64,000 bases of DNA from Portulaca oleracea (GCA_029582165.1 CM055868.1:7267501-7331500), one strand, 5' to 3'; positions 31,901-42,761 are shown, counted from the stretch's first letter. Numbers and translations: made by a program. The notes: generated by a model not told the origin, from the sequence alone.

Positions 31901-33715
31901 AATGGTTTTTACGCGAACATGTCAGGCTGCCCACTTTTTAGCATTGATGTTGCGTAACCTCGGTTTTAGTGCAATTCCATTGAGCAGTTTGATGAACCAG
32001 GTTTTCTTATTACTACTACTTTCAATAATAATGTTTCCATCATTGTTTCATTCAGCATGCCTAGTTTTATGTTTTCTCGATAAAGATGGTTTGGGTTGTG
32101 TTATGTTGTGATAGGCTCAACGTCTTGGTGCTTTGAATAAGTTTAAAGCTGGGGAATGCAATATCTTGGTCTGCACCGAGGTTGGCGGTAGAGGGCTTGA
32201 CTTTCCTAAAGTTGACTTGGTTATTAATTATAACGTCCCCTCGAATTCTAAGGTTAGCTGTGTTCAGTTTTGTGAATACTTTTTTTAGGGTTAATGTAGC
32301 ATTTGTTGCCCTTTGTTAATGTGTATTCTTCTCCTTTTCTTTTTCTTTTTTTTTTCCATGCATACAAAATGGAACAACGGCTATTCGGGTTATTTCCCAT
32401 TATATATATGGTTAAATTTCAACATAAGCAGTTGAACTTGAATTTCAATTGAATTGTATTGACGAGGAAAAACAATGCCCCGGTAAGTTTGTTGTGGCGG
32501 ACAAAGCGAATGAATGTAACACTCAAAAATTATAATTGAGCTTCTTTTGAATTCTCCTAGCATAAAATGAAGTTCTGTTCCAAACCATTAAAAATTGATT
32601 TTTACCATTTCAGTTACATTGTTGTAGTGAAAGATGTCGGCTAAATCTGTCGTGGTGGTGAAAAATGTCACCCAAATGAATGAATTTCATGCTGACAATT
32701 TTTATTTGAGGTTTACTTAGCTTTTCCTATTGTATGGTTAAGTTTGGATTCAATCTGTCAAAATGTTGAATTTTTGAGTCTTGTGACCATGTAGCAGTGA
32801 TTCTTCTGTTACTGTTATGCACTGAATGACATTATGGGTTACAGGATTATATACATCGTGTTGGAAGAACAGCACGCATTGGACGGTCAGGTGTTGCTGT
32901 CTCTTTAGTAAATCAATATGAGGTGGTTTGGTTTAAGCAGATCGAAAAGCTGATAGGTGAACTTCAGGAATTTCAAGCTTGTGGTATTATACTGCATGGT
33001 TTTTGTATGGTATATATTTTTTACGGTTAAACGTTGTTTGTGGTGTAGGTAAGACGTTGGATCAATTTCCGGTTGAAGAGGAGGAAGCCTTGCTTCTGAT
33101 GGAGCGTGTTACCGAGGCAAAAAGAATTTCCCATAGGGTGAGTTGAGCACTTTGAGTTTTAATTTGCTGCTATGCTGTTTAGGGGTGTCTAAACCGGTAA
33201 AAGCGGTTAACCACTTCAATTTTTTGAAAATTACGGTTTAGGTTAACCAAATTGATTTAGGTTTTGGTTTTGAATTTTTGTTAAACGGTCTTGATTAATT
33301 TAATAGCAAAATTTGAAATTTTAAGGCAAAATGTTATTTTTTCTTCCTTATTTGTTACTTTAAATTTATAAGAACCAACTCCGTGACTAGCCACAAACTG
33401 AACCTGAAAAGCGGTTAACCATGTTATCAATGCGGTTAACTTGCGGTTTCGGTTTGGTTTTGATTTCTAGTATACATAAGCGGTTAATTGTAAACTGGTT
33501 AACCCATGAAGCGGTTTAGGTTTAGGTTTATAAAATTTGTAAACTGCAAATGCGGTTAACCGTATATGCGGTTAACCTGTTTTGAATTGAATGCGCAGAA
33601 AATGGAGGAGTCTGGTGGGGGGAAGAAAAGGTCACATATGGACGATGAAGAAAGGGAAGAGATAGACAAGTACCTGGGCAACAACAGAAGAGCTCGCAAA
33701 ACTTCCAAGAGATAA
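25904..33715 (+). CDS. RH10: DEAD-box ATP-dependent RNA helicase, RH10/DDX47/Rrp3 type, 13 exons
   Basis: Coding exons read from GT-AG sites and frame: 25904-26042, 26155-26284, 26851-26920, 27701-27763, 28065-28139, 29479-29598, 30139-30180, 30295-30369, 31854-32000, 32115-32252, 32845-32956, 33049-33137 and 33599-33715. They total 1317 nt, 438 residues, all joins in frame. Rrp3/DDX47 proteins act in the nucleolus in small-subunit rRNA processing. Motifs in order: [13 protein letters not shown] with [10 protein letters not shown] (Q motif), HTGSGKT (Walker A), PTRELA, VGGVD, ATPGRL, DEAD, SAT, SMVFTRT (IV), RGLD (V) and HRVGRTAR (VI). A Lys/Arg-rich tail (RRARKTSKR) ends the protein. Length is near the usual 450. 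Odd points: motif V reads [11 protein letters not shown] where TDVASRGLDIP is usual, and the segment before exon 10 reads PLSSLMNQ where GQMSQ is usual. AUG 25904 is the first in-frame ATG; the frame upstream has none. Introns 3, 5, 6, 8 and 12 carry TE insertions. Confidence 0.93.
27180..27300. repeat. SINE-like repeat in helicase intron 3
   Basis: AACAACAACAATAGCGTACC, CCAGTATAATC, GCGAGGTCTGAGG and GTAGGCAGCCTTCCCCTTGC resemble a widespread plant SINE-like motif series (CAACAACAACA...CCCAGT...GGTCTGGGG...GCAGACCTTACCCC). This is from memory; TSDs are not resolved. Confidence 0.45.
28637..29206. mobile_element. MITE/TIR element with GTGTCGGA repeats in helicase intron 5
   Basis: The ends TATGAAGCACGGACAC and (inverted) AAGAAGCACAGACTGGGACAC enclose many CGTATCCGTGTC/GTGTCGGACACG words near both ends. 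About 570 bp, non-coding. The exact TSD is unclear. Confidence 0.65.
29707..30033. mobile_element. Tourist-like MITE in helicase intron 6, TSD TTA
   Basis: GGCTCCGTTTGGTCTTTGG and the inverted right end AAGAACCAAACGGAGCC are flanked by TTA (29704-29706, 30034-30036). Subterminal GAAAATGAAATGGAAAG/CTTTCCATCC words are also inverted. Non-coding, 327 bp. Confidence 0.9.
31286..31476. mobile_element. Short TIR element in helicase intron 8
   Basis: ACCTATGTTACTTCGACTC and the inverted GAGTCTGAGGAACATAGGT bracket 191 bp, with AAGA on both sides. Subterminal CCCGGTACCCATGTTGGA/ATTGGACACCCGTACCCG are also inverted. Confidence 0.75.
33180..33590. repeat. GCGGTTAAC-rich repeat filling helicase intron 12
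   Basis: It begins TAGGGGTGTCTAAACCGG, and GCGGTTAAC/GGTTAACC words recur about ten times up to 33576. It resembles a hAT-type MITE whose right end is lost. The 3' splice site of exon 13 (33598) follows it by only a few bases. Confidence 0.55.
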
Positions 33716-33861
33716 ACAATGTTTTCCTTGACACTAATTTATCCTACTAGATACAAGTTTTTCTTTTTTTTTCTTTTCTCTTTTTTTTTTTTTTGCGGGT
33801 TAGATATGGAAAAAGAAATCATATAGAGATGTAAATGACAAAAAATATTCATACAATGCCG

Positions 33862-33965
33862 ATGAAGTTTATCCAAGTGGTTAAGACCGAGGCCTTGGTA
33901 CATAGGTCCTAGGTTCGATTGTTAAAAGTGCATTTTATTTTTATGTATTCAGTAGCAAATACTAG
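33862..33965 (+). repeat. tRNA-like SINE head downstream of the helicase
   Basis: TATCCAAGTGGTTAAG (box A-like) and GGTCCTAGGTTCGATTGTT (box B-like) are spaced as in a tRNA-Leu/Ser-type promoter. No acceptor stem closes it, so a SINE is more likely than a tRNA gene. Confidence 0.45.
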
Positions 33966-34165
33966 GCATTGTCCCGAGCTTTAAAGTAAATACCCATTTG
34001 CCATTTGGAAAGCTTTTAAGATGTATATATATATATATCACATTGAACATAAATGTCACATTTACCAAGTGAAAGATTAAATCCTATCAAAAGTACAATT
34101 CAAATTGTAATGTATCAATATTATTATTTTGATGCAATATGTCTATGTGCTAATTATTATTTTTA

Positions 34166-34417
34166 GGCTTTGTTTTTTATGTGGTAGGTTGTGGTGCAGT
34201 ACCACACTGCGCCACACTCTTTAAATTCTACTACACCAATCATTACCATTATATATCTTCACTTTTCTATCTCTTTATTTTTATTCTCTACTTTTTCACA
34301 TTTTCTCTTCACCTATCTCACATACCACAACTCTCACCACATTTTACGATACTTTTTCAAATTTCACTGCACCACACCATTGCCACACTGCACCAACCGT
34401 ATAAAATAACGGAGTCC
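34166..34417. mobile_element. Tourist-like MITE, copy 4 of the GGCC-TTCTTTT family
   Basis: GGCTTTGTTTTTTATGTGG on the left and ACCGTATAAAATAACGGAGTCC on the right are inverted relatives. TTA/TAA flank the ends. The interior has CTGCGCCACAC, ACCATTGCCACACTGC and the family's pyrimidine-rich centre. Confidence 0.82.
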
Positions 34418-34493
34418 TAATTGCACAATGAATTAAAATAAAAATGGAAACAAAATGTATTGATTGAAAATAATATATTTAAAGGCTCAGTTC

Positions 34494-34630
34494 TTTTGTG
34501 CGTTGCGTCTGCGTTGTGTTTGCGTTGCGTTAAGTTGCGGTGGAAATAGTTAAAAAGTAATGGTAATTTGCGTTATGTTGCGGTAAGTTGCGTTATGTTT
34601 GGGTACGTTAACACATAAAAGAACAGGGCC
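34494..34630. mobile_element. Tourist-like MITE, short copy 5 of the GGCC-TTCTTTT family
   Basis: GGCTCAGTTCTTTTGTGCG and the inverted ACACATAAAAGAACAGGGCC bracket 137 bp of GCGTTGCG/GTTGCGGT repeats. TTA follows the right end. Confidence 0.75.
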
Positions 34631-34639
34631 TTAGAAGTA

Positions 34640-35422
34640 GCAAAAATAAACTCAAACCAACTTTTGTAGCTTGCAATTATAACATTCTCATATTAGCAAG
34701 GATATGAGGATATATACATAACCGGATTCTAGATAAATCTATTTAAATTTGAAGTAGATTATTGATCCTCAAAGACCATCTCTCTCCTATAAGACTATAA
34801 ATCTACATTATGTACAAGTATTGATAAATCTACATTTTCATATACAAATTGGGCTAAAGAATAATCTACCCCTAATTTAATAGATGGTCAAGTATCATTT
34901 TTTTAGTGATGTATACAAAAAAGAAGTAAGAACGGAGGGAGATGGTCTTTGAGGAATAGCTATAAGCTATTTCATATATAATTGTCCTTCACACCTATAA
35001 TTCAATTTAAATAATTTGTTTCATGTACTAATCACATCACTAAAATAAATGATAAAGTCAAACTGCAAGTGCAAGAAATGAAACACGATTCATCACTGGT
35101 CTTTCTGTGTTCATTGTTACTCTACTTAATTGGAAAAACTTATTATGTCATACTTTTGTTTGGTGATATTATTTCTTTTTTAATGATTTGTATGTACATT
35201 TCTATTACACTTATATATACATACATACATATAAAGTACCACGCATCGCACAAGATTAAAACTAGTATTATAAAACATGATAAATAGTCTTTCACGTGGG
35301 ACGAGCTAGTCCTAAGTAATATCTCTATCCCATTATATTTGTCCATCTAACTAACTTGAGAAAATCAATGCATATTGAAAATTGAGGTGAAAAGTTTATA
35401 ATTTACCCAAACTACCTCTAAT
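34640..35422. other. A+T-rich intergenic DNA
   Basis: No gene or bounded element recognised. A short (ATAC)n tract lies near 35213-35230. Confidence 0.5.
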
Positions 35423-35425
35423 TTA

Positions 35426-35554
35426 GGCCATATTCTTTTGTGCGATGGGTGGAGTGCGGTGATGGTGCGCTGCGGTAAAATTATTGAAAAGTGTGATGAA
35501 CTGTGGTGAGAATTGTGATATGTGGGGTAGTGGCACCATATAAAAGACAAGACC
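35426..35554. mobile_element. Tourist-like MITE, short copy 6 of the GGCC-TTCTTTT family, TSD TTA
   Basis: GGCCATATTCTTTTGTGCG and the inverted CATATAAAAGACAAGACC are flanked by TTA (35423-35425, 35555-35557). The 129 bp interior is GTGCGGTGATGG-rich. It lies about 330 bp beyond the 3' end of the F-box gene. Confidence 0.82.
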
Positions 35555-35879
35555 TTAATAGAATGTAATAGTTGTAGGAACTGGAACAAGTGATAAATAA
35601 ATTTATTAATTTAAGACAAAAAGGGAATGACAAACGTTTAAATTGTAAAAAAGATAAATATTTTAGGACAAAGAAATTAGGTAAAATGAGAAGTATTTTG
35701 CAACAGAGAGAGTACTTCATATATTTTTAAAAAAAACACACCAACACTTGAATCCAACTTCCACAAAAAAAAAAAAAAAATCTGTACGAATTAAAGAAAC
35801 TTCTTTAAATAAAAATCATCCTAAACATTAACCTAGGTAGGCACAAAAGCTAATTCGAAAAACGCACCTATCAATAATT

Positions 35880-37091
35880 TTACCACATAAATGCACCTGT
35901 AACAACTTGGCCCCCAGCCCGAACATCAACAAGACTTCCACTACATAAGTAAGCATCAACATCAGAATCAAATCCTGGGATTTCAATCTCATTTACCGTC
36001 TTCTCTTCAACATTGTAGCAAATCAACTTTTCCCTTTGCCAGATCAATATTTGATCTCTCGACCCTCTGTAACAAAGGGGAGCAATTCTGAGTTTCGGAA
36101 AATCAGAGATTTCAGGGTCATGATGGCTAAAAAGCTTCGTCCAAGACTCCTTCACCCCGTACTCCTTCATGATCCACACATCGAATCTTGAACACAAATG
36201 AACTATCGTTAAACACAAATGTCCATCTAAAATCCCCAAGTAGCACTCATCACCTTTTTGAAAATCATTGTCTTGAAAGGTAGGCAACTTGAGGTTATTT
36301 CCATGTCGCTCAGTTCGAAGATTGAAGCAACTTATCACATACACATCATCAGGATTGTATTTCAACCAATGGATTAAATGGTTCTCAGTTAAGACACAAC
36401 TTGTATATTGATTCGAATCTAAGATATCCCTAGGATGACACAAGTTCTTATCAACCAATCTCCAACTACTACCCTTCAAACCATATACCATAACATACTC
36501 CTTCATATCAGCTGGACTTCTCCAGTCCCATTTGACTATAACGATTTTATATTCATCATCTTCAAAATCATACCCGAACCCAAAATTGAGGACAAACGCA
36601 CCATCATATTCGCTTGGAATTATACGACAAGTTCCGGTGGATGGATTGAGCACAAAGAAAACCCCGGAGTACTTAATGTTATCCGAAAAACCTAAGATAC
36701 AAGGAGAGGCTTGAATACAAACTAAACCATTGCAAGATCCAACTACACTAATCTTAGTAGTGTGGCTAATGTTTATCCCTTTGAGACCTTTGAAAATAGG
36801 AAGCTTAATAGGTTTGGATCCTGGCGACTCTATGTCAAAGGAGAACAGTCGTTGCTTTTTGCAGTCAAGGAGTATGAGAAGACCGTCGGAGAGAGGTTGA
36901 CGGTGACAGAGGTGGTGGCTAACAAATTCTGGTGTTGAAATTACGGTTTTGAAGGATTTGCAAACCTGCTTGAATCGAAGAAGAGTTTTTGCTGGTAGTC
37001 TTGGGAGTATTTCTGTTTCAATTATCTCAATTGGGATTTTTCTACTCGTTGAATTTGAATCGAGCTGGGGTCGAGATGAAGTTCCCACCAT
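35880..37091 (-). CDS. F-box protein with F-box-associated (FBA) domain
   Basis: Single exon, 403 residues, minus strand. F-box proteins are the substrate-binding subunits of SCF E3 ubiquitin ligases; they bind SKP1 through the F-box. The F-box spans about residues 18-62 (IPIEIIETEILPRLPAKTLL, then RFKQVCKSFKTVI). An FBA type-1 domain follows: SCNGLVCI (about 114-121), FVLNPSTGTCRIIP, FGFGYDFEDDEYKIV, then the GSSWRLV and LNGLIHW-like segments (NHLIHWL, about 242), with the usual late KESWTKLF and YNVEEKTVNEIEI segments. Length is typical (350-420). The frame is intact with no sign of decay. The target cannot be predicted; plants have hundreds of such genes, many fast-evolving. Upstream (minus) a long leader region with CCCTAAA-type sequence runs to about 37760. 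Confidence 0.92.
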   Translation of the reverse strand: MVGTSSRPQLDSNSTSRKIPIEIIETEILPRLPAKTLLRFKQVCKSFKTVISTPEFVSHHLCHRQPLSDGLLILLDCKKQRLFSFDIESPGSKPIKLPIFKGLKGINISHTTKISVVGSCNGLVCIQASPCILGFSDNIKYSGVFFVLNPSTGTCRIIPSEYDGAFVLNFGFGYDFEDDEYKIVIVKWDWRSPADMKEYVMVYGLKGSSWRLVDKNLCHPRDILDSNQYTSCVLTENHLIHWLKYNPDDVYVISCFNLRTERHGNNLKLPTFQDNDFQKGDECYLGILDGHLCLTIVHLCSRFDVWIMKEYGVKESWTKLFSHHDPEISDFPKLRIAPLCYRGSRDQILIWQREKLICYNVEEKTVNEIEIPGFDSDVDAYLCSGSLVDVRAGGQVVTGAFMW

Positions 37092-37789
37092 TTTTTCAAC
37101 TTACAATGCCAGAGATTTCTAGAGAGGTTCCCAAATGAACAATACTAGAGAACACGTATACAGATAATCTTCATAAGAACCTGTATAAAAATATGTGCTT
37201 TCATAGTTAAACTCGTAATCAACCACAAAAATTTTGATGCACACCCAAGAACAAACAATGAGTTAGCCAAAACTCGACTAAGTCGAACCCAGAAAATTCA
37301 TGAACAATTTAACCCCAAAGCCAGAAACAGATCGAGAACCAGGACACTCAACAAGAAACTTCAGAAAATCAACAAAGCAAACTCAAGAGAGGCAGAAATT
37401 TCAGTCGAGAAACCAGCCGTGAATCAATCAAAACCCAGAAATTGGAACATTACTACCGAAAATTGACCAAATTAGTACGAACAACCATATAATTCAACCC
37501 AGAATTGCAGCTACTCGAACCCAGATCAACAAAGCTATCTACAAATCAATTTCTAATCCAGAATAACATGCATCAACAAAATTGAATTTGAAAACTTTAG
37601 TAAAAACCCTAAAATTATAATCGAAGTTGTAAGAACGAACAAACGAAAAGAAATCCTGAGAACGAACCCTAAATTCGTGATCGAAGGTCGTCCACACTCG
37701 ATTACTCCTTCATCAATCTCCACCTCTGCTTGCCCAATGGAGTATATTAGGGTTTCTGATGGGTAGAAGGGTATGGGGTTGGGGTTTGG
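37092..37789 (-). promoter_or_regulatory. Leader and promoter region of the F-box gene
   Basis: No other gene is visible. On the minus strand a TTTATAA motif (37790-37796) and following ACCCCAACCCCAT suggest a transcription start near 37760, hence a leader of up to 670 nt, possibly with an intron. Inference from motifs only. Confidence 0.35.
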
Positions 37790-37799
37790 TTATAAAGGT

Positions 37800-38590
37800 T
37801 CTGGGTGAGGGTGTTGGGAGGATTTTAGGGGAAGGAGGGTTTTAGGGGATTGGGCGGATGGGCTTTAGGAGGATTTTAGGGGCGGATGGGCTTTAGAATT
37901 CTAATTTCTAAATTTACTTTTTTTTAACTCTCTCATTTATTAAAACTAGGCTGAACTAATTTAATTACTTGAAATTTTATAAAAATTATGGATAAATAAT
38001 TGTTCAAACAAAGTTGCATTGCACGGGTATATTAAAATGTGTTTAATAATTAAAAAAACAACTATAATATAATTACGTACATATAAATATGCATTCTAAT
38101 TATAAGGAAAAAAATAAAAATAAAAATTTAATTAAGAAATATGCATGTGCATACCAATTTAAAAAGAAATCATAAAAAGACATTATGAATTCAATATACA
38201 TGTATGTACCAATATTAATACAAATATTTACATATCAATATTAAAACAAACAATAAGTAGCATTATATCTCATAGCATAACCAACCAAAAATAAAAGTAA
38301 CACGAACTTATTTATAATAATATTAAATGAAAGATAGTACTATTGTATTCCATAGTAGTAAGCTATTCGAATGAAACTGTATAAAATACATAATAAGTTT
38401 TTTGAATGAAAAATTATATATGTACATACCAAGTACCAACATAATAAGTAATTATTCGAATAAAAATAATTACTGATATTTGTACCAAAATAATTTACTT
38501 CAGTATTTATCTATTTTTTGATTTGTTGGAGTTCGTACAATTAATCTCCTTTGTCCATTTTGTGGGACCCAAATATGATACTATATATTA
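37800..38590. other. A+T-rich intergenic DNA
   Basis: A G-rich stretch (GGATTTTAGGGG repeats, 37830-37890) lies at the left. The rest is A+T-rich with no gene. Confidence 0.5.
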
Positions 38591-38596
38591 ATATTA

Positions 38597-38597
<1 letters not shown>

Positions 38598-38638
<41 letters not shown>

Positions 38639-38667
38639 CGTCGTCGTCGTCATCATCATCATCATCA
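38598..38667. repeat. (ATT)n(CGT)n(CAT)n compound microsatellite
   Basis: About 13 ATT units change to CGT/CGTCGT and then ATC/CAT units, which suggests point mutation and re-expansion of the array. A further (ATT)n lies at 38820-38847. Confidence 0.92.
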
Positions 38668-39399
38668 TGGATAACACATAAATAATTACTGATATTTGTA
38701 CCAAAATAATTTAATTTTATATTTATTTGCTTTTTGATTGATCAAAATAATTTAATTCAGTGTTTCTTTTCTCCATTATATGGGACCCACAAAGTTTACT
38801 ATTAATATTATATAGATATATTATTATTATTATTATTATTATTATTAAACCCATGCGATGCAGGTGTATAATAAATATATTTTTTAGTTGAAAAAAAGGA
38901 AAATTAAACGGTAAACATACATACAAATTAGAAAGAATAACACATGAATCATATTGCCCAGAGAAACATATAATAATAAATTGTTAAAAATGAAAATACA
39001 CAAAATTGAATTTTAGTTAAATAACCTGATCAAATGAAAAGATACCATGATAAGTACTATAATAATTTATTTAAAAAATAATACACACAAATAAAAAAAT
39101 GTAAATCGGACAATTCAAGTAGAAAAAACAACCAATAAATTCGAAATTGAGATAAATTCATTCAAAGTAATAGGTAACCGTCTTTTATATAAGATGATAA
39201 ATTTATAACTTTGAGGGTAGAACAATTGTCTCTTGAGATAACATTGTTTGATGAGTGGTGATTCTAGACTAGCAAGAGAGACTTACCACATTTCTCATGT
39301 TTTTCCGTTTTTCATGATAAACGTTTTCCTCTAGTCTTCTAAGAATTTGAACAAACATCGTGTATATGGATGATGTAACTTGGTCGACAACATGATAGG

Positions 39400-39401
<2 letters not shown>

Positions 39402-39483
<82 letters not shown>
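39402..39483. repeat. Palindromic microsatellite (AAT)n-(ATT)n
   Basis: About 15 AAT units meet about 12 ATT units head to head at around 39446. The whole tract can form a perfect hairpin or cruciform. Confidence 0.95.
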
Positions 39484-39484
<1 letters not shown>

Positions 39485-40240
39485 AGCAACACCAAAATAA
39501 TTATTGTTAGTTGCACTAAAATAATTTAATTCAGAGTCCAAAGCAATCAAGGATTAGTGATACTTTCTGTTTTTTTTAATTTTAAAATAAAATTCAGATT
39601 GAAAATAAAAAAATGAAAATAGAAAAAAAAATTTTCTACATTGTGATTGGTCAATTCACCTACAGTCACTCCCGTGGCTCTATTTCGTGGGACCCACAAT
39701 GATTTCTATTATAATATATAGATTATAGGCAACACCAAAATAATTTAATTCAGAGCCCAAAATAGTCAAGGATTAGTGATACTTTCTAATTTTTTTAATT
39801 TTGAAATAAATTTTGGATTGAAATTAGAAAAATAGAAAATAGTAAAAAAAATATAATTTTATACGTTATAATTGGCCAATTTCCCTACAGTCACTTCCGT
39901 GACTATATTTTGCGGGACCCACATCGATTTCTATTATAATATATATAGATATGGAACAGTTGGAAAAGTTATCAAAGTCCAAAGCCGTATGAGATTTGTA
40001 ATAGTTTTTTTTAATTCTAAAATAAAATTGAATTTAAAACAGATATGGAACAACTGTAATTAGTGTCAGAGTCCCAAGCAGCTTAGGTTCATAATAAAAT
40101 CCGGTTAAAAATAAAATCAAAAATTATTTAAAATTGGGTCCTTTTTTTCTTAATTGTGATTGGTTGAGACTCCTTGAAACGCTCTCGTTGCAGTATTTGC
40201 TGGGTCCCACATAGATTGTCATTATAAGTATATAGATTAG
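39485..40240. repeat. Three degenerate tandem units of about 230-280 bp
   Basis: Units near 39485-39726, 39727-39952 and 39953-40240 share AGGATTAGTGATACTTTCT (first two), TTAATTTTGAAATAAA-like, TGATTGGTCAATT, CTACAGTCACT, a GGGACCCACA box and ATTTCTATTATAATATATAG. GGGACCCA boxes at 38565 and 38782 suggest two further decayed units. Non-coding. Confidence 0.7.
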
Positions 40241-40354
40241 TATATGAAAATTTATAAATAAAAAATGAAATAATCAAAACCAAACTAAAAATGCTAAAAT
40301 GATTATGAAAAACAAGATAAAGTCTAAAATATGATGTATAAAAGTAAATATATT

Positions 40355-40798
40355 ACATAGAATAAAACACTTTAAAAGTCTTTAATACATGATAACCCAC
40401 AACAATATATTGACTATATCCATGGTTAGTAATATTTGTTAACCATGAATGCTATTATAGAAATCTATGACAATACCCATGTATACTTCTATAATAGTAT
40501 CTATGGATAACACATACTAGTATCCATGGATAACCATTATTATTATTATTATATATGTTATCCATGGTTAATAATATGTGTTTACCAACCACATATTATT
40601 AACCATTATCACTATATGTTTTATCCATGGATACTAATACGTCCATGGATACTATTATAGAAGTACACATGGGTATAATCATGGATTTCTATAATAGTAT
40701 CCATGGTTAACACATATTACTAACCATGGATGTAGTCGATTAGTGCATTGTCGTAAGTTATCATGTATTAACGACTTTTAAAATGTTTTATTCTATGG
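40355..40798. repeat. Large foldback (inverted repeat) with about 190-bp arms
   Basis: The left arm from CATAGAATAAAACACTTTA through AATACATGATAAC, CCATGGTTAGTAATAT and ACTTCTATAATAGTATC to TATCCATGGATAA returns inverted on the right. Identity is about 80-85 % by eye. The spacer is roughly 40546-40614. CCATGGAT/ATCCATGG words repeat within each arm. No coding capacity. Confidence 0.85.
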
Positions 40799-40799
40799 A

Positions 40800-41347
40800 T
40801 TGAAGGTTTTGGTATTGTGTCAAACATAGCTACTACATGTGTTTCGTTTCCCGTCAACTATGAAGTAGTGCTTTATTGATTTTATATATAATTATCCAAA
40901 CAAATTACATTATGTTCCAACAACATTATCAATGACATATTATTAATTTATTGATGTATTCATCAAGTGTACTCTATAACAAACAAAACACAACCATGGA
41001 TTACCATATTAATATTCATGGATTACCATATTAATATTCATGGATTACATATATGACGAAATTGAAGAAGAAGAAGAAGAAGAAGAAAGAAGAAGAAGAA
41101 GAAAAAGAAGAGGAAAATTAGTTCATCATTAATGTTAATAGGTTTAGAGCTTAGTTCTTCCTTTTCTTCCTCTTTGCAACGAACCCTTAAAGATAGTAAA
41201 AAAAAAAAATGCTATTGCCAATTAAACAATCTAGGCCCTATTTTTTTTTTTATTATTACAAATTAGGATTCCATAGTATTCCACGTCCTTCATTGTCATC
41301 TCTTGGGTCTTCCTTGGTGGTTAATAGCCCATTTCTAGAATATAGAT
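40800..41347. other. A+T-rich DNA with a (GAA)n tract
   Basis: GAAGAAGAA tract at 41063-41112, preceded by a duplicated 22-bp TGGATTACCATATTAATATT-type unit (40995-41045). No gene recognised. Confidence 0.6.
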
Positions 41348-41355
41348 GTCAAAAT

Positions 41356-42761
41356 AGAGTTAAATGCTTTGACTGCCTCACAACTCTTTACTTTTTCCAG
41401 AAATGCCACCAAATTTTTCAAGTTGTCAATTATACTATATAACTTTTAAAACTTATCAAAATTGCCATAAGAACTAGTTTTAAGCGGTTGAATTAGTTAG
41501 TTTGTAATTTTTTTTTTCTATTTTCCCTTTATTTTATAGTTAGGATTTAGAAAAGGGGTGTGTTGAAGAACAAAATATTGGAGTATTTTTTTTTACCTGG
41601 AAATCATGTCATCCTCATTCATCACTCCCCTCCACCCTGCTTCTTCTTCTCTGTTACCTTCTCTGCAAGCACACTACTAAACCCTTTTTTTTTTGTGTGT
41701 GTATTCTTCACCCTCTCTTCCCCATATCTCTATGTTTCTATGTCCCTCTCCTGCTGTCTGGTTAAACCCATTACATTCGAAAACTGAGAACCCTAATTGG
41801 GAACCTGAAATCTTATAACCCAAATTTGTCAAAAATTTCCCGAATTGAGTCTCCATTTGTCTAGTTGATGCCATAACATAAGGTTTCTTGGAAGGTGAAA
41901 TAGAAAATTGTTGGCTTGAAAGAAGGTCAAGAGAGGAGGAAAAATATTTTAGGGTATTTTATTTGTACTTGTCATTGAAGCTTGTATGGTAGTGGGATGA
42001 TATGGAAATTTTAATGGATTCAAGCACAGGTGTGCGTTGTTTGTAATGAATCTTGATTTCAATGTTGTAGATGGGTGTTTATGTTTCACTTTTGAACTTA
42101 GCATAATTCGATTTAGCTACAATTTTAGAAATTTGTTCATGATGAAGGGGTTCTTCAAAAATCCATACACTTCATGGTAATGCTTTCATTTGATTATACC
42201 AACTTGTCCCCCCTCCCCCCAAAACTCCATTCCTGTGCAAGAAAAGAAATCGAAAAAAAAGAAAGAGAAGAGCTTTGGCTTTTTTTTTTTGTGTTGGTCC
42301 CTAAAACGTGCTTCTCTCATCCAGATTCACAGCAACATTAAAGTATAAACTATAAACAGGGAGTTTTGGTAAACAACACTGTACCCAAATTCTTCACTGG
42401 GGATGAAATTCGTCTGAAAGAGAGAAAATCTGGGGTCTTTTCCTCTTCTGATGCTTGATGCATAAATTAGGGTTTTACAAGGGAGAAAAGGAGAGCAGGG
42501 AAGAAGATGGCTTTGAGTATGGAAGGAACATTCTGACGCATCATATACCTGCTGTTTTTATTTTTTTGTTTTATTTTTTACTCTTATAACTGGTACAAAT
42601 AAAAGTTTACTAATAAAAATAGATTGTTACCTGCTATTGCAGGTTCTTATGACAATTTTGATAAGTTTTAAAAATTATGCGGTAGAATGGACAAATTGAA
42701 AAGTTTGGTGATATTTTTGAAAAACGTAAAGAGTTGTGTGGCAGTTAAATCATTTAACTCT
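41356..42761. mobile_element. Long-TIR transposon (MULE-like), TSD GTCAAAAT
   Basis: Inverted arms of about 120 bp start AGAGTTAAATG. The left arm (CTGCCTCACAACTCTTTAC, then AAAACTTATCAAAATTG, CATAAGAAC) matches the inverted right arm (GTTCTTATGACAATTTTGAT, then GTAAAGAGTTGTGTGGCAG). An 8-bp repeat GTCAAAAT (41348-41355, 42762-42769) flanks the element. It extends to 9 bp (TGTCAAAAT) if one terminal base is assigned to the TSD. The interior (41560-42540) has leader-like pyrimidine runs but no transposase. Long arms favour a MULE; the 8-bp TSD alone would also suit hAT. Confidence 0.75.

Noticed and set aside
33862..33965. tRNA gene
   Set aside because: Box A and box B are present, but no acceptor or anticodon stem closes; a SINE head is more likely.
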